Origin: CAZNHL01 sp964572965
GTDB taxonomy: Bacteria; Bacteroidota; Bacteroidia; Cytophagales; UBA9547
Direction of reading: 5' to 3'
Length of the DNA stretch: 31,716 nucleotides
Assembly: GCA_964572965.1 (NCBI GenBank)
Contig: CAZNHL010000052.1
Location: 1-31,716, forward strand
Shown: positions 7,234 through 15,016 of the stretch, in pieces
Numbering within the stretch: the stretch's first letter is position 1
Layout: the number at the start of each line of letters is the position of its first letter
Made by a program: the position numbers and the translations under genes
The notes under the pieces: generated by a model
Told to the model about the DNA's origin: nothing
The model's input: the letters and a program-made list of their open reading frames with translations, nothing else
Databases searched by the model: none

Positions 7234-8466
7234 CTATTTCTTCAATGCTCTTAATCTTTCCAATACGGTTGGATGGGAGTAATTGATGAACTCGTACAAT
7301 GGATGTGGAGTAAGGTTGCTTAGATTGTCTACTGACAACTTCTTCAGTGCATCCCCTAAAACATTTCCATTGTAAGTTGTTCTTGCATAATCATCGGCTT
7401 CGTATTCGTTCTTACGGGATACGATGTTCATTATAATGCCTATGAGCATTGAGATTGGGCTGAACAATAGTCCGAATGCTACCAGGTTCAGGTGAATGGC
7501 TGTTCCCTGGCCACCTAGTGCAGCGGTCAATTCTGTACTAAACAAGAATTTAGATAATATAAATAGGATAACACCTGTTTGCAGCAATGAAAGTATCAGG
7601 CTTGTAATCAGGTGTTTTTTCTTGTAGTGACCTACTTCATGTGCCAATACAGCTACCAGTTCTTCGATGCTGTGGTTTTTGATAAGGGTATCATACAATA
7701 CAATTTTCTTTTGTGATCCGAAACCTGAAAAGAAAGCATTGGCTTTGGTTGATCTTTTTGATCCGTCAATGACAAATATATTTGCCAGTGGGAATTCCAC
7801 CGATTTGCTGTAAGTTTCAATGGCCTGCCTCAGTTCACCGTTTTCCAGTGGAGTAAGTTTATTAAACATCGGCATAATCAATGAAGCATAAAACATGTTC
7901 ATAAACAGAATGAAAGCTGCAATAACCACCCAGAAGTAGAACCAGAAGTTTTCTCCGAAATTTTGTACCAGCCATAGCAAAGCACCAAGTATGACTCCGC
8001 CTATGATAGCTGTCAGCAACCATCCTTTGATTTTATCTGCTACAAAAAGCTTTTTTGTCATTTTGTTGAAGCCGAACTTTTCTTCAATCACAAATGTGCT
8101 GTACCACTGGAACGGGAGCGTAAGAACATCTGAAGCTATGAATAATATGCCGAAGAAAGCCAGCGCTCTTAAGATATCGTTGGCAAAATAGCCCTTTAAA
8201 AGCTCGTCGATCCAGCCGAAAAGTCCGAGATAGATCATGGCAATTGAAGCTATAAAACTGATACTTGCTGTGAGGAAGCCGAAATTGGTTTTTGTTTTAT
8301 GATATTCGTAAGCCTGAACATACTTCTCTTCACTATAAACGCCTGCAAACTCAGCCGGAATAATTGTAGTATGACTTTTTAGGTTCAGATAATCCAGCAA
8401 CTGGTCAAATAGAAAGTTGACACTGACAATCGCTAATAAAATATAAAATATAGTCGTAACGCTCAT
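7234..8466 (-). CDS. Ste24-type M48 CAAX protease family membrane metallopeptidase
   Basis: Membrane zinc peptidase related to CAAX prenyl protease 1. The motif HEVGH lies at 276-280, with the third zinc ligand expected in EYEADDYA (about 354-361), and several hydrophobic spans are visible. Bacterial members probably degrade or process membrane proteins; the substrate here is unknown. I place the start at ATG 8466 (410 residues, family length, with a first membrane helix MSVTTIFYILLAIVSVNFLF). The open frame extends upstream to 8595, but those extra 43 residues are unlike the family and run into palindromic repeats. A good promoter box also lies at 8481-8488, between the two starts. Convergent with the tiny lipoprotein. 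Confidence 0.92.
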   Translation of the reverse strand: MSVTTIFYILLAIVSVNFLFDQLLDYLNLKSHTTIIPAEFAGVYSEEKYVQAYEYHKTKTNFGFLTASISFIASIAMIYLGLFGWIDELLKGYFANDILRALAFFGILFIASDVLTLPFQWYSTFVIEEKFGFNKMTKKLFVADKIKGWLLTAIIGGVILGALLWLVQNFGENFWFYFWVVIAAFILFMNMFYASLIMPMFNKLTPLENGELRQAIETYSKSVEFPLANIFVIDGSKRSTKANAFFSGFGSQKKIVLYDTLIKNHSIEELVAVLAHEVGHYKKKHLITSLILSLLQTGVILFILSKFLFSTELTAALGGQGTAIHLNLVAFGLLFSPISMLIGIIMNIVSRKNEYEADDYARTTYNGNVLGDALKKLSVDNLSNLTPHPLYEFINYSHPTVLERLRALKK

Positions 8467-8480
8467 AAATCTGTTTTTTA

Positions 8481-8488
8481 CAAAAGTA
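8481..8488 (-). promoter_or_regulatory. -7 promoter box for the M48 protease gene
   Basis: On the minus strand this reads TACTTTTG, an exact TAnnTTTG match, 14 bases before the ATG at 8466. No TTTG is seen at the expected -33 position. It supports the shorter start of the protease. Confidence 0.5.
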
Positions 8489-8550
8489 AGAAAAATGGAT
8501 GAAAGTGAGTGCTTGTTTTTAGCAAGTGTGCGGCTCCGGCAGGAGAGCGG

Positions 8551-8683
8551 CTGGCTAGGCTTGTCGAAGTCAGTTGGTATTGGTTCAATTGCCAAGGAGG
8601 CGGGTGACTGAGCGAAACCGAAGTCGCGTTGTTTTGGACAAGTCAGCTACCGGTACACAGTTGATTGAGCTTGCCAAAGTCAC
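8551..8683. repeat. Three degenerate copies of a palindromic intergenic repeat
   Basis: Imperfect inverted repeats at 8551-8573, 8604-8627 and 8661-8683 share the core pattern GACTGAGC-TTGTCGAAAGTC, seen as CTGGCTAGGCTTGTCGAAGT, GTGACTGAGCGAAACCGAAG and TTGATTGAGCTTGCCAAAGT. Each can fold into a short hairpin with arms like GTGACT/AGTCAC. Related GAGCTTGTCGAAG elements are scattered between genes in many bacteria. They fill much of the 336-base space between the protease start (8466) and smpB (8803). The remainder of that space is a short-period TCTCA-type tract at 8712-8744. Confidence 0.65.
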
Positions 8684-8802
8684 AATATCCGGCAAGTTGC
8701 TATCGTAATCCCCTAATCTGATGTCTTATGTCTCACGTCTCAAAAGTAATTTACGACTAAGAATTTGTTTCCCAGTCTGAACATCGCGTTTTTTGTGTAA
8801 TT

Positions 8803-9267
8803 ATGGCAAAAGAGAACAAATTTGAGAAGCAGCTAACTATTAAGAATAAAAAAGCTTCTTACGAATACCATTTTATTGAAACCTATGTAGCAGGTATCTC
8901 GCTGACGGGAACAGAAATCAAGTCGATCCGAATGAATAATGCCAGCATTGGAGAGGCTTACTGTGTTTTTAAAGAGACGAGTTTGTTTTTGAAGAACGCT
9001 CATATTTCAAAATATAACGAAGGGACTTATAATAACCATGAGCCTTTGAGAGACAGGGCTTTGTTGCTAAAGAAAAAGGAGCTTCGTAAAATATTTGATC
9101 TGGCACTTGATAAAGGTAATACCATTATTCCTCTTAAATTGTTTATTAATGACAGGGGGCTGGCAAAACTGGAAATTGCCGTTGCTAAAGGAAAGAAATT
9201 GTTTGATAAGCGTGATGATATCAAAGCAAAAGATATCAAACGTGAAATGGACCGTGATTTAAAGTAA
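8803..9267 (+). CDS. smpB: SsrA-binding protein SmpB
   Basis: Binds tmRNA and delivers it to stalled ribosomes for trans-translation. The 154 residues match the family length. Typical blocks are present: the N-terminal KKASYEYHFIETYVAGISLTG, then GTEIKSIR and N-rich AYC, followed by NEGTYNNHEPLRDRALLL, RGLAKLEIAVAKGKKLFDKR (about 122-141) and the basic C-terminal tail KRDDIKAKDIKREMDRDLK that lies in the decoding centre. First gene of a probable three-gene plus-strand operon; 13 bases separate it from the NlpC/P60 gene. Confidence 0.97.
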   Translation: MAKENKFEKQLTIKNKKASYEYHFIETYVAGISLTGTEIKSIRMNNASIGEAYCVFKETSLFLKNAHISKYNEGTYNNHEPLRDRALLLKKKELRKIFDLALDKGNTIIPLKLFINDRGLAKLEIAVAKGKKLFDKRDDIKAKDIKREMDRDLK

Positions 9268-9280
9268 TGTTGTTGCCTTT

Positions 9281-10054
9281 ATGGAAAGAGGAATCTGCAA
9301 ATTTAATATAGTACCGGTACGTTCTGAGCCGGCTCACAGAAGCGAGTTAGTAACGCAGTTGCTGTTTGGTGATTATTATAGTATCACTGAAATGAGCGAA
9401 GATGGGCGTTGGGCTCATATTAAAGTAGATTTTGACGGTTATGAAGGCTGGATTGATTTCAAACAGCATTTACCTTTTCTGGATATTTATCAGAAAGACA
9501 CTTCACTTATTACTTCAGAAATAGGACTCATTAAAGGTGGAGGAGTGCAAATGCTTGTTCCGGCGGGTTCTTTTATTCCTAAGTTGCAGAAAGGTAAAAT
9601 TCAGCTGACAAATTTGTGGTATCATTTTGATGGCGCCGCAAAGGATTTTAATCGCATTTTAGGTTATAATGATCTGAAAATCATAGCACAATCATATTTA
9701 GGTACTCCGTATTTATGGGGAGGGAAGAGTCACTTCGGAATAGATTGTTCGGGTTTTGTGCAACAAGTTTTAAAGATTTGTGGTTATAGTCTCATGAGAG
9801 ATGCCTGGCAGCAGGCAGATCAAGGGATAGCCGTTAAGAGTCTTGGAGAAGTAAAACCCGGAGATATCGCGTTTTTCGCAAATGAAAAAGGGCGGGTTGT
9901 ACACGTAGGGTTGATATTAGAGGAGTTTAATATCATTCATGCCCACGGAGAGGTAAGGATAGATACCTTAGATGAGAAGGGTATTTTTAACAAAAATATA
10001 AACGGTTATTCGCATGAATTATGTTTGATAAAACGTATATTAGTTGAAACCTAA
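9281..10054 (+). CDS. NlpC/P60 (C40) peptidoglycan hydrolase with SH3-like domain
   Basis: Cleaves peptide bonds in cell-wall stem peptides. The N-terminal part (about 5-65, VPVRSEPAHRSELVTQLLFG with WAHIKV and GWID) is a bacterial SH3-like binding domain. A second beta-rich region follows, then the catalytic domain from about 128. The catalytic cysteine is C156 in GIDCSGFV, the histidine H208 in VVHVGLI, and the third polar residue is H220 or H222 in IIHAHG. No signal peptide is visible, which is unusual for a wall enzyme but common in this SH3-NlpC type in Bacteroidota. Export by another route, or cytoplasmic recycling of muropeptides, is possible. Confidence 0.93.
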   Translation: MERGICKFNIVPVRSEPAHRSELVTQLLFGDYYSITEMSEDGRWAHIKVDFDGYEGWIDFKQHLPFLDIYQKDTSLITSEIGLIKGGGVQMLVPAGSFIPKLQKGKIQLTNLWYHFDGAAKDFNRILGYNDLKIIAQSYLGTPYLWGGKSHFGIDCSGFVQQVLKICGYSLMRDAWQQADQGIAVKSLGEVKPGDIAFFANEKGRVVHVGLILEEFNIIHAHGEVRIDTLDEKGIFNKNINGYSHELCLIKRILVET

Positions 10055-10066
10055 ATAGTTACGGTC

Positions 10067-10591
10067 ATGGGACGGCAAGTTTTGGTGCTCAATCAGGATT
10101 TTAGAGCGCTCACCACCACCAGTGCATACAAGGCTTTTGTGCTCTTGTTTCTAGAAAAGGCAGATATGATTTCTCCCGCAGAGAATTTCGTCTTTCGAAC
10201 GGTCTCCGCCTCATACGCTGTCCCCTCTATAATACGCCTCAAAGACTACGTTCACATTCCCTACAAAGGCATCGTTCTCACCCGCCAGAATATTTTTAAA
10301 AGAGATAATTATCAATGTCAATACTGTGGCAGTACAAGCGATCTTACTTTAGACCATGTAATGCCAAGATCGAGAGGAGGAGCTACTTCCTGGGAAAACC
10401 TTTCTACAGCCTGTAAGAAATGTAACTCTAAAAAAGGCAGCCTGACCCCTGAGGAAGCCAGAATGCCTTTGGCTCATAAACCATACAAGCCTTCTTTTAT
10501 AATGTTTTTGAGAGAACATAACGGTTCGGTTGATCAGCAGTGGTTAACATACCTGGGAACTAAGAAAGAAGCCCGCTTTAGATTCGATTAA
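10067..10591 (+). CDS. HNH endonuclease family protein
   Basis: The 174-residue protein opens with MGRQVLVLNQDFRALTTTSA, typical of a chromosomal HNH family found across Bacteroidota and other phyla. The nuclease fold lies at about 75-125. It has zinc-binding pairs C84/C87 and C116/C119, the metal-binding LDHV at 95-98, and N120 in CNSKKG. No recombinase, methylase or intron lies nearby, so it is probably a housekeeping or DNA-processing protein rather than a homing enzyme. It starts 12 bases after the NlpC/P60 stop and converges with the gene ending at 10601. Confidence 0.92.
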   Translation: MGRQVLVLNQDFRALTTTSAYKAFVLLFLEKADMISPAENFVFRTVSASYAVPSIIRLKDYVHIPYKGIVLTRQNIFKRDNYQCQYCGSTSDLTLDHVMPRSRGGATSWENLSTACKKCNSKKGSLTPEEARMPLAHKPYKPSFIMFLREHNGSVDQQWLTYLGTKKEARFRFD

Positions 10592-10600
10592 ACTTTGTTT

Positions 10601-10999
10601 TTAAGAATGATGCTTTCCTTTAGGCATTAATGTTTTCCCTGTTTCAGTTATAGGAGGCCTGCGTTCCTGTTGATGATGTTTTCCCGTAACCGGACAAATG
10701 TGGTACAGGTGGCTTTGGAGATATTCTTTCAGCTCGAAAGAGTATAAAACAATATCACATTCCTTTGTTGTGTTCTCATAGTGCAGGCCGTTCAGAAATG
10801 AAAAAGAGAAGCTTTTCTCATGATCTTTCAGGTATATTTTAAACGGCTTCAGGGCAGCTGAATGATACTTATGACCAATTTCAAGCATTGCAGACTTTCT
10901 GAGTTGCTCTGTTTGGTGTATCAAATCGATAATGTCAGTTTTAGGCGTCGGCAAAATAACCGCATCAATCCATTTGTGATGAATCTCCATACCAGCCAA
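10601..10999 (-). CDS. Hypothetical protein
   Basis: A 132-residue protein of no family known to me. It has no signal peptide or membrane segment. The first half has protein-like helices (DIIDLIHQTEQLRKSAMLEI), and the middle is beta-like with many aromatics (FKIYLKDHEKSFSFSFLNGL). The C-terminus is basic and His-rich (CPVTGKHHQQERR and KGKHHS). A second methionine at residue 4 (10990) is an equally possible start. It converges with the HNH gene at nine bases. Two inverted repeats lie upstream (11051-11102), which may mean it is regulated on its own. Confidence 0.6.
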   Translation of the reverse strand: MAGMEIHHKWIDAVILPTPKTDIIDLIHQTEQLRKSAMLEIGHKYHSAALKPFKIYLKDHEKSFSFSFLNGLHYENTTKECDIVLYSFELKEYLQSHLYHICPVTGKHHQQERRPPITETGKTLMPKGKHHS

Positions 11000-11050
11000 T
11001 AAAGTTTGAGTTTGTTAAATAGCGTTAATCAGCAATATAAATGCAGCACT

Positions 11051-11102
11051 TTGCCTGATTGGCAAATCGTAAGAACTAGTAGTTTATACGGATCTGTATA
11101 AA
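11051..11102. promoter_or_regulatory. Two inverted repeats in front of the hypothetical gene
   Basis: TTGCC-TGATT-GGCAA (11051-11065) and TTTATAC-GGATCT-GTATAAA (11083-11102) lie in the 130-base space between the lipoprotein stop (11130) and the start at 10999. Neither is followed by a T-run on the minus strand, so a terminator is unlikely. Operators or leader hairpins fit better. Confidence 0.4.
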
Positions 11103-11129
11103 AATGGAGGCGTTTTCCGGACGATTTTT

Positions 11130-11855
11130 CTATTTACAATTGGTAACAAAATTACCACAACCAAAATAAGCCAGAGAATCATTCAGTATAAGCTTGGTTC
11201 TGTGTCCGAATTCTCTTCCGGACATGCTATCAAAACACTTTTCGTCAGAAATAATAAGATAAGCGGTTGCGTCAGCATTTTGAGTTTTCACAACTGTCGA
11301 CTCTTTGTAGCGCAAAGCATGCTTGTTAGGGAAAATGTACTTTTGTTGCCCCATATTAAGGTTCAGCTTGATTTCATCGGCTTCCAGTGTAATATACCAG
11401 GCCGGTTCGTTTCCCATAGCTTTAAAGCAAACCTTTTTCTCTTTTGAAACTACTACAGTATCCTTTGCACTTTGTTTGTCATTTTTATATTCTTCTGAAA
11501 ATTTGAGAATACGCTTCAGGTAAACAATTTCCTTATAATCAGAGCCTTCGTTGATATTGGTTTTAACGATAGAATCTACAATAAATTCAATATAAACAGA
11601 TTCATTAGTTACCAAATGAAGACTGTCAATGATTCTTTTTAGCTGGTGTGAGTTGTCGCGGATATGATAAATAGTTCCTTCCGGTAGTTTTTGGAACTCT
11701 CTCAGAGATTTGCCATAAGTGAGAATTCCCTTAAACACAGGTAAATTTGCAGTCTTTTGATTTGCGATAGTATTGTCGGTAATGGTTTCCTGAGTGGGAT
11801 TATGATTGCAGGCAAAAATGCCTGCAATCATAATGATAAAGAACAGGTGTTTCAT
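11130..11855 (-). CDS. Lipoprotein with C-terminal COG3650-like domain
   Basis: Exported lipoprotein of 241 residues. The signal sequence MKHLFFIIMIAGIFAC ends in a lipobox with C16. The C-terminal 100 residues match the small domain with GNEPAWYITLEADEIKLNL followed much later by CFDSMSGREFGHRTKLILN and a final GCGNFV. This is the layout (G-x-EP-x-W, then C-x-D-x-MS and a terminal GC) of COG3650-type envelope proteins, which are uncharacterised. The middle part (about 40-125) is not recognised. The gene starts eight bases after the stop of the barrel protein gene, so the two are probably one transcript and both act in the envelope. Confidence 0.8.
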   Translation of the reverse strand: MKHLFFIIMIAGIFACNHNPTQETITDNTIANQKTANLPVFKGILTYGKSLREFQKLPEGTIYHIRDNSHQLKRIIDSLHLVTNESVYIEFIVDSIVKTNINEGSDYKEIVYLKRILKFSEEYKNDKQSAKDTVVVSKEKKVCFKAMGNEPAWYITLEADEIKLNLNMGQQKYIFPNKHALRYKESTVVKTQNADATAYLIISDEKCFDSMSGREFGHRTKLILNDSLAYFGCGNFVTNCK

Positions 11856-11863
11856 AGGTAAGT

Positions 11864-12511
11864 CTAGAATTTCAGACCAAGATCCAGTGAAACAATTCTT
11901 GTATTAATACTTAAATCGCTGTTTTCGCCTTTATATTGTTGAATAAAGCCTCTGTTGTAGCTGATACCGCATATCAGGCTGTTATTTTCACTGATTGCAT
12001 ACTCTACCCCGGCTCCGACTAATAAAGAAATATCATAAAAAAAGAAGTTAGAAGTGCCTTTATAGTTATTGTTATCAAACTTCGTTTTTTCAGCTACGCA
12101 AAAGTCATTTGTAACACCCGTAAGAATGTAGATTTTGCCTTTGTCAAAAATTTCGTCAGTAATAAACTTGATTGCAATCGGGATTTGTAAATTTTGTAAA
12201 GCGGTTGTCGATTTTTGATTTCCCAATGTATTAGGGTGGGTGTCTGCATTGCCTTTACTATATTTTACCAATACTTTTTTGTTGACATAGCCAAGGCCGG
12301 TGTAGAAAGCCACATTATTCTTTATTAAGGGTAATTCAGCCCAGAGTCCTCCCGAAAAACTGAAGCCGCTGCCTCCTTTTGAATAATTATCTCCAAGAAC
12401 GGAGTTTGTACCAATAGAAGGAGAAAGCCTTATACCGATGTGCATTTGCTGTGCAAACGAAAGCGTGGTGATTATACTAAAAAGAGCTGCTAAAAGTGTC
12501 GTTTTTTTCAT
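11864..12511 (-). CDS. Outer-membrane beta-barrel protein (PorT-like)
   Basis: A 215-residue protein with signal peptide MKKTTLLAALFSIITTLSFA and mature start QQMHIGIRLSPSIG. Alternating hydrophobic strands and Gly/aromatic turns run to the end (GLGYVNKK, LLVGAGVEYAI, CGISYNRGF), and it ends VSLDLGLKF with a terminal Phe, as outer-membrane barrels do. It fits the OMP_b-brl_2 group common in Bacteroidota, which includes gliding and secretion factor PorT but mostly proteins of unknown role. First gene of a two-gene unit with the lipoprotein. It is divergent from rpsA with 169 bases between them. Confidence 0.85.
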   Translation of the reverse strand: MKKTTLLAALFSIITTLSFAQQMHIGIRLSPSIGTNSVLGDNYSKGGSGFSFSGGLWAELPLIKNNVAFYTGLGYVNKKVLVKYSKGNADTHPNTLGNQKSTTALQNLQIPIAIKFITDEIFDKGKIYILTGVTNDFCVAEKTKFDNNNYKGTSNFFFYDISLLVGAGVEYAISENNSLICGISYNRGFIQQYKGENSDLSINTRIVSLDLGLKF

Positions 12512-12598
12512 TTATTCTAAGTTTGAAGTAAATATAAGAATATTTTGCATTGTGGGAACAGTCAGTGTTTTATGTTTTAATAATTAAAGAAATAAGAG

Positions 12599-12606
12599 TA
12601 TCTTTG
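12599..12606 (+). promoter_or_regulatory. Promoter -7 box of rpsA
   Basis: TATCTTTG matches TAnnTTTG exactly. TTTA is at the -33 place (12576-12579) with 19-base spacing. The predicted leader is about 70 bases. It contains a small hairpin, GTCCT-GATCTC-GGGAC (12636-12651), which could take part in S1 autogenous control, as known for rpsA in other bacteria; that role is inference. Confidence 0.6.
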
Positions 12607-12680
12607 CACCTCATTTGTAAAAATGTTTAACTAATGTCCTGATCTCGGGACGTAAAATAAAGAGGTACATTAAAAATTTT

Positions 12681-14489
12681 ATGAGTCAGTCACCTGATAA
12701 TTTTAACTGGGATGTAGTTGAATCTGGAAACAGTTTCAAAGCAGGCTACACCAAAGCACAAAGAGAAGAACTTGAAAAACAGTACGAAGCTACTTTAACT
12801 GAAGTTGCTGAGAACGAGGTAGTTCAGGGCGTTGTTGTCGGCGTTAACGACAAAGATGTTATCCTTAACATCGGTTTCAAATCTGATGGTCTTGTTCCGG
12901 CTTCTGAATTCAGAGATATTCCTGGATTGAAAGTTGGTGATGTTGTTGACGTTTACGTTGAAAACAGAGAAGACAAAGGCGGTCAGTTGATCCTTTCCAG
13001 GAAGAAAGCAAGAATCGTAAGCGCTTGGAAGAAAATCCAGGATGCTTTGGATCAGGACTTGGTATTGGAAGGTTTCGTGAAGAGAAGAACTAAAGGTGGT
13101 TTGATCGTTGATATTTTCGGCGTTGAAGCATTCTTGCCAGGTTCTCAGATCGACGTTAAGCCAATCCGTGATTTCGATATCTTCGTTGGTAAGAAAATGG
13201 AAGTGAAAGTTGTGAAAATCAACAACACTAACGACAACGTAGTAGTATCTCACAAAGTGTTGATCGAAAAAGATATCGAAGCACAGAAATCAGCTATCTT
13301 GAACAACCTTGAAAAAGGTCAGGTTCTTGAAGGTGTGATTAAAAACATGACTAATTTCGGTGTGTTCATCGATCTTGGTGGTGTTGATGGTCTATTGCAC
13401 ATTACTGATATCTCTTGGGGCCGTATCAACCACCCAGAAGAAGTGCTTAAACTTGATCAGAAAGTTAACGTTGTTGTTCTTGACTTCGACGATGACAAGA
13501 AGAGAATTTCGTTGGGTATGAAGCAGTTGACTGCTCATCCTTGGGATTCATTGTCTGCTGACATCCAGGTTGGATCTAAAGTAAAAGGTAAAATCGTAAA
13601 CGTTGCAGATTACGGTTCATTCCTTGAGATTCTTCCAGGTGTAGAAGGACTTATCCACGTTTCTGAAATGTCTTGGTCTCAACACTTGAGAAATCCACAG
13701 GATTTCTTCAAAGTTGCTGACGAAGTAGAAGCAGTTGTATTGACATTGGATAGAGATGAAAGAAAAATGTCTCTTGGTATCAAACAATTGACTGAAGATC
13801 CATGGAACAAACAAGACGTATTAACTAAATACGCGATCGGTACGAAGCACAAAGGTGTAGTTCGTAACCTTACTAACTTCGGTTTGTTCATCGAACTTGA
13901 AGAAGGTATCGACGGTTTGGTACACGTTTCTGACTTGTCTTGGACTAAGAAAGTTAAACACCCATCTGAATTCGTGAAAGTAGGCGAAGAGCTTGAAGTA
14001 GTAGTACTTGAGCTTGATGTTGAAAACAGAAGATTGGCTTTAGGACATAAGCAATTGGAAGAAAACCCATGGGATACTTTCGAAGGTATCTTCACTATCG
14101 GTTCAACTCATAATGGAACAGTTATCAACAAAAACGATAAAGGTGCTGAAATCGAGTTGACTTATGGTATCACTGGTTTCGCTACAATCAAAAATCTTGC
14201 AAAAGAAGATGGTTCATTAGCTGAAGTTGGTGAAACGGTAGACTTCAAAGTATTGGAGTTCCACAAAGATGAGAGAAGAATCGTTCTTTCTCACTCTAAA
14301 GTGAACGTTGAAGAAGTTGCTCCTAAGAAAGCTGCTGCTGACAAACCTAAGAAAGCTGCTGCTGGTAAAGGCGCTGCTGCTGCCAACGCAAAAGACAACG
14401 ATGCTGCTAAAACAACATTGGGTGATCTTGATGCATTGACTGCTCTTAGAGACCAGTTGGCTGAAGGTGAGAAAAAAGGGAAGAAGTAA
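12681..14489 (+). CDS. rpsA: 30S ribosomal protein S1
   Basis: RNA-binding ribosomal protein that helps recruit mRNA to the 30S subunit. Six S1 (OB-fold) repeats are visible in order: EVVQGVVVGVNDKDVILNIG, DLVLEGFVKRRTKGGLIVD, GQVLEGVIKNMTNFGVFIDL, GSKVKGKIVNVADYGSFLEI, GTKHKGVVRNLTNFGLFIEL and GSTHNGTVINKNDKGAEIEL. Repeats 3 to 5 are the best conserved. The protein has 602 residues, longer than the 557 of E. coli because of a low-complexity Lys/Ala-rich tail from about 545. Bacteroidota messages rarely carry Shine-Dalgarno sites, so S1 dependence may be strong (established idea for the phylum, not tested here). Codon use is biased as in highly expressed genes, and a strong terminator follows. 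Confidence 0.97.
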   Translation: MSQSPDNFNWDVVESGNSFKAGYTKAQREELEKQYEATLTEVAENEVVQGVVVGVNDKDVILNIGFKSDGLVPASEFRDIPGLKVGDVVDVYVENREDKGGQLILSRKKARIVSAWKKIQDALDQDLVLEGFVKRRTKGGLIVDIFGVEAFLPGSQIDVKPIRDFDIFVGKKMEVKVVKINNTNDNVVVSHKVLIEKDIEAQKSAILNNLEKGQVLEGVIKNMTNFGVFIDLGGVDGLLHITDISWGRINHPEEVLKLDQKVNVVVLDFDDDKKRISLGMKQLTAHPWDSLSADIQVGSKVKGKIVNVADYGSFLEILPGVEGLIHVSEMSWSQHLRNPQDFFKVADEVEAVVLTLDRDERKMSLGIKQLTEDPWNKQDVLTKYAIGTKHKGVVRNLTNFGLFIELEEGIDGLVHVSDLSWTKKVKHPSEFVKVGEELEVVVLELDVENRRLALGHKQLEENPWDTFEGIFTIGSTHNGTVINKNDKGAEIELTYGITGFATIKNLAKEDGSLAEVGETVDFKVLEFHKDERRIVLSHSKVNVEEVAPKKAAADKPKKAAAGKGAAAANAKDNDAAKTTLGDLDALTALRDQLAEGEKKGKK

Positions 14490-14510
14490 TTCTTTCTTAA
14501 CTCATATAGA

Positions 14511-14547
14511 AAGGTCCTGTGATGAAAATTGCAGGACCTTTTCTTTT
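14511..14547 (+). terminator. rpsA terminator
   Basis: Nine-base-pair stem AAGGTCCTG (14511-14519) with CAGGACCTT (14532-14540) and a 12-base loop, followed by TTCTTTT. It sits 22 bases after the rpsA stop. Confidence 0.92.
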
Positions 14548-14643
14548 ATACTCATTATGAGTTTGTTAAGGTGTTTTTTGTGTGCTGAATTCTAAAATCT
14601 CACTTCTCAATACTCAATACCCACTACTAAATTTACAAAAAGT

Positions 14644-14674
14644 TTTGCGGGAAAGCTAAATATTGCTACTTTTG
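14644..14674 (+). promoter_or_regulatory. Promoter of tRNA-Cys
   Basis: TTTG at 14644-14647, 19 bases, then TACTTTTG at 14667-14674: a full match to the Bacteroidota sigma-A promoter. The tRNA begins 18 bases after the -7 box. Confidence 0.85.
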
Positions 14675-14692
14675 CAAACCTTTAAAACAAAG

Positions 14693-14763
14693 GGTCGAGT
14701 GGCCGAGTGGCTAGGCAGAGGTCTGCAAAACCTTCTACAGCGGTTCGAATCCGCTCTCGACCT
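14693..14763 (+). tRNA. tRNA-Cys (anticodon GCA)
   Basis: A 71-base tRNA. The acceptor stem is GGTCGAG/CTCGACC, the D stem is GCC/GGC, and the anticodon loop CTGCAAA gives GCA. The T arm is AGCGG-TTCGAAT-CCGCT. The base after the acceptor stem is T (U73), the known identity base of tRNA-Cys. CCA is not encoded. Confidence 0.96.
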
Positions 14764-14764
14764 C

Positions 14765-14798
14765 AAAGCCTTTCGCAGAAATGCGGGAGGCTTTTTTT
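14765..14798 (+). terminator. tRNA-Cys terminator
   Basis: Thirteen-base-pair stem (arms starting AAAGCCT and ending AGGCTTT, with two G-T pairs), a GAAA tetraloop and a run of T. It starts two bases after the tRNA end. Confidence 0.92.
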
Positions 14799-15007
14799 AT
14801 GCCTTTAATTTTTAAACCTAATCCTTCCTTTCATATAAGGCTTCAGTACCTGAGTTTTAAATTGACTTATATTTGTTAATCAGTTATCACGCATGACGGC
14901 CGAGATTTGACGGCTTAGGATACCCTTTTAGCAACTAAAAACTAAAACCGGACAACTAACAACTATAAAGTGCTGTCTGAATCAAACTTTTTCCTCTCAA
15001 AAATCAT

Positions 15008-15015
15008 TATCTTTG
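15008..15015 (+). promoter_or_regulatory. Promoter -7 box touching the rlmN start
   Basis: TATCTTTG, an exact match to TAnnTTTG, ends one base before the first ATG of rlmN (15017). The -33 region (14985-14988) does not match. If used, transcription would begin inside the first codons, so the working start would be ATG 15026, or 15020 as a nearly leaderless message. Confidence 0.45.
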
Positions 15016-15016
15016 C

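Noticed and set aside
8467..8595. Longer start of the M48 protease (43 extra residues)
   Set aside because: The extension is unlike the family, overlaps palindromic repeats and lies upstream of a promoter box. The helix at 8466 is the normal N-terminus.
10067..10591. HNH protein as a homing endonuclease or defence nuclease
   Set aside because: No intron, intein, methylase or phage gene nearby. The N-terminus matches a chromosomal family found across bacteria.
12795..14095. Minus-strand open frames inside rpsA (12795-13253, 13679-14095)
   Set aside because: Shadows of a highly expressed gene with biased codons; the Ser/Thr-rich translation is typical of antisense frames.
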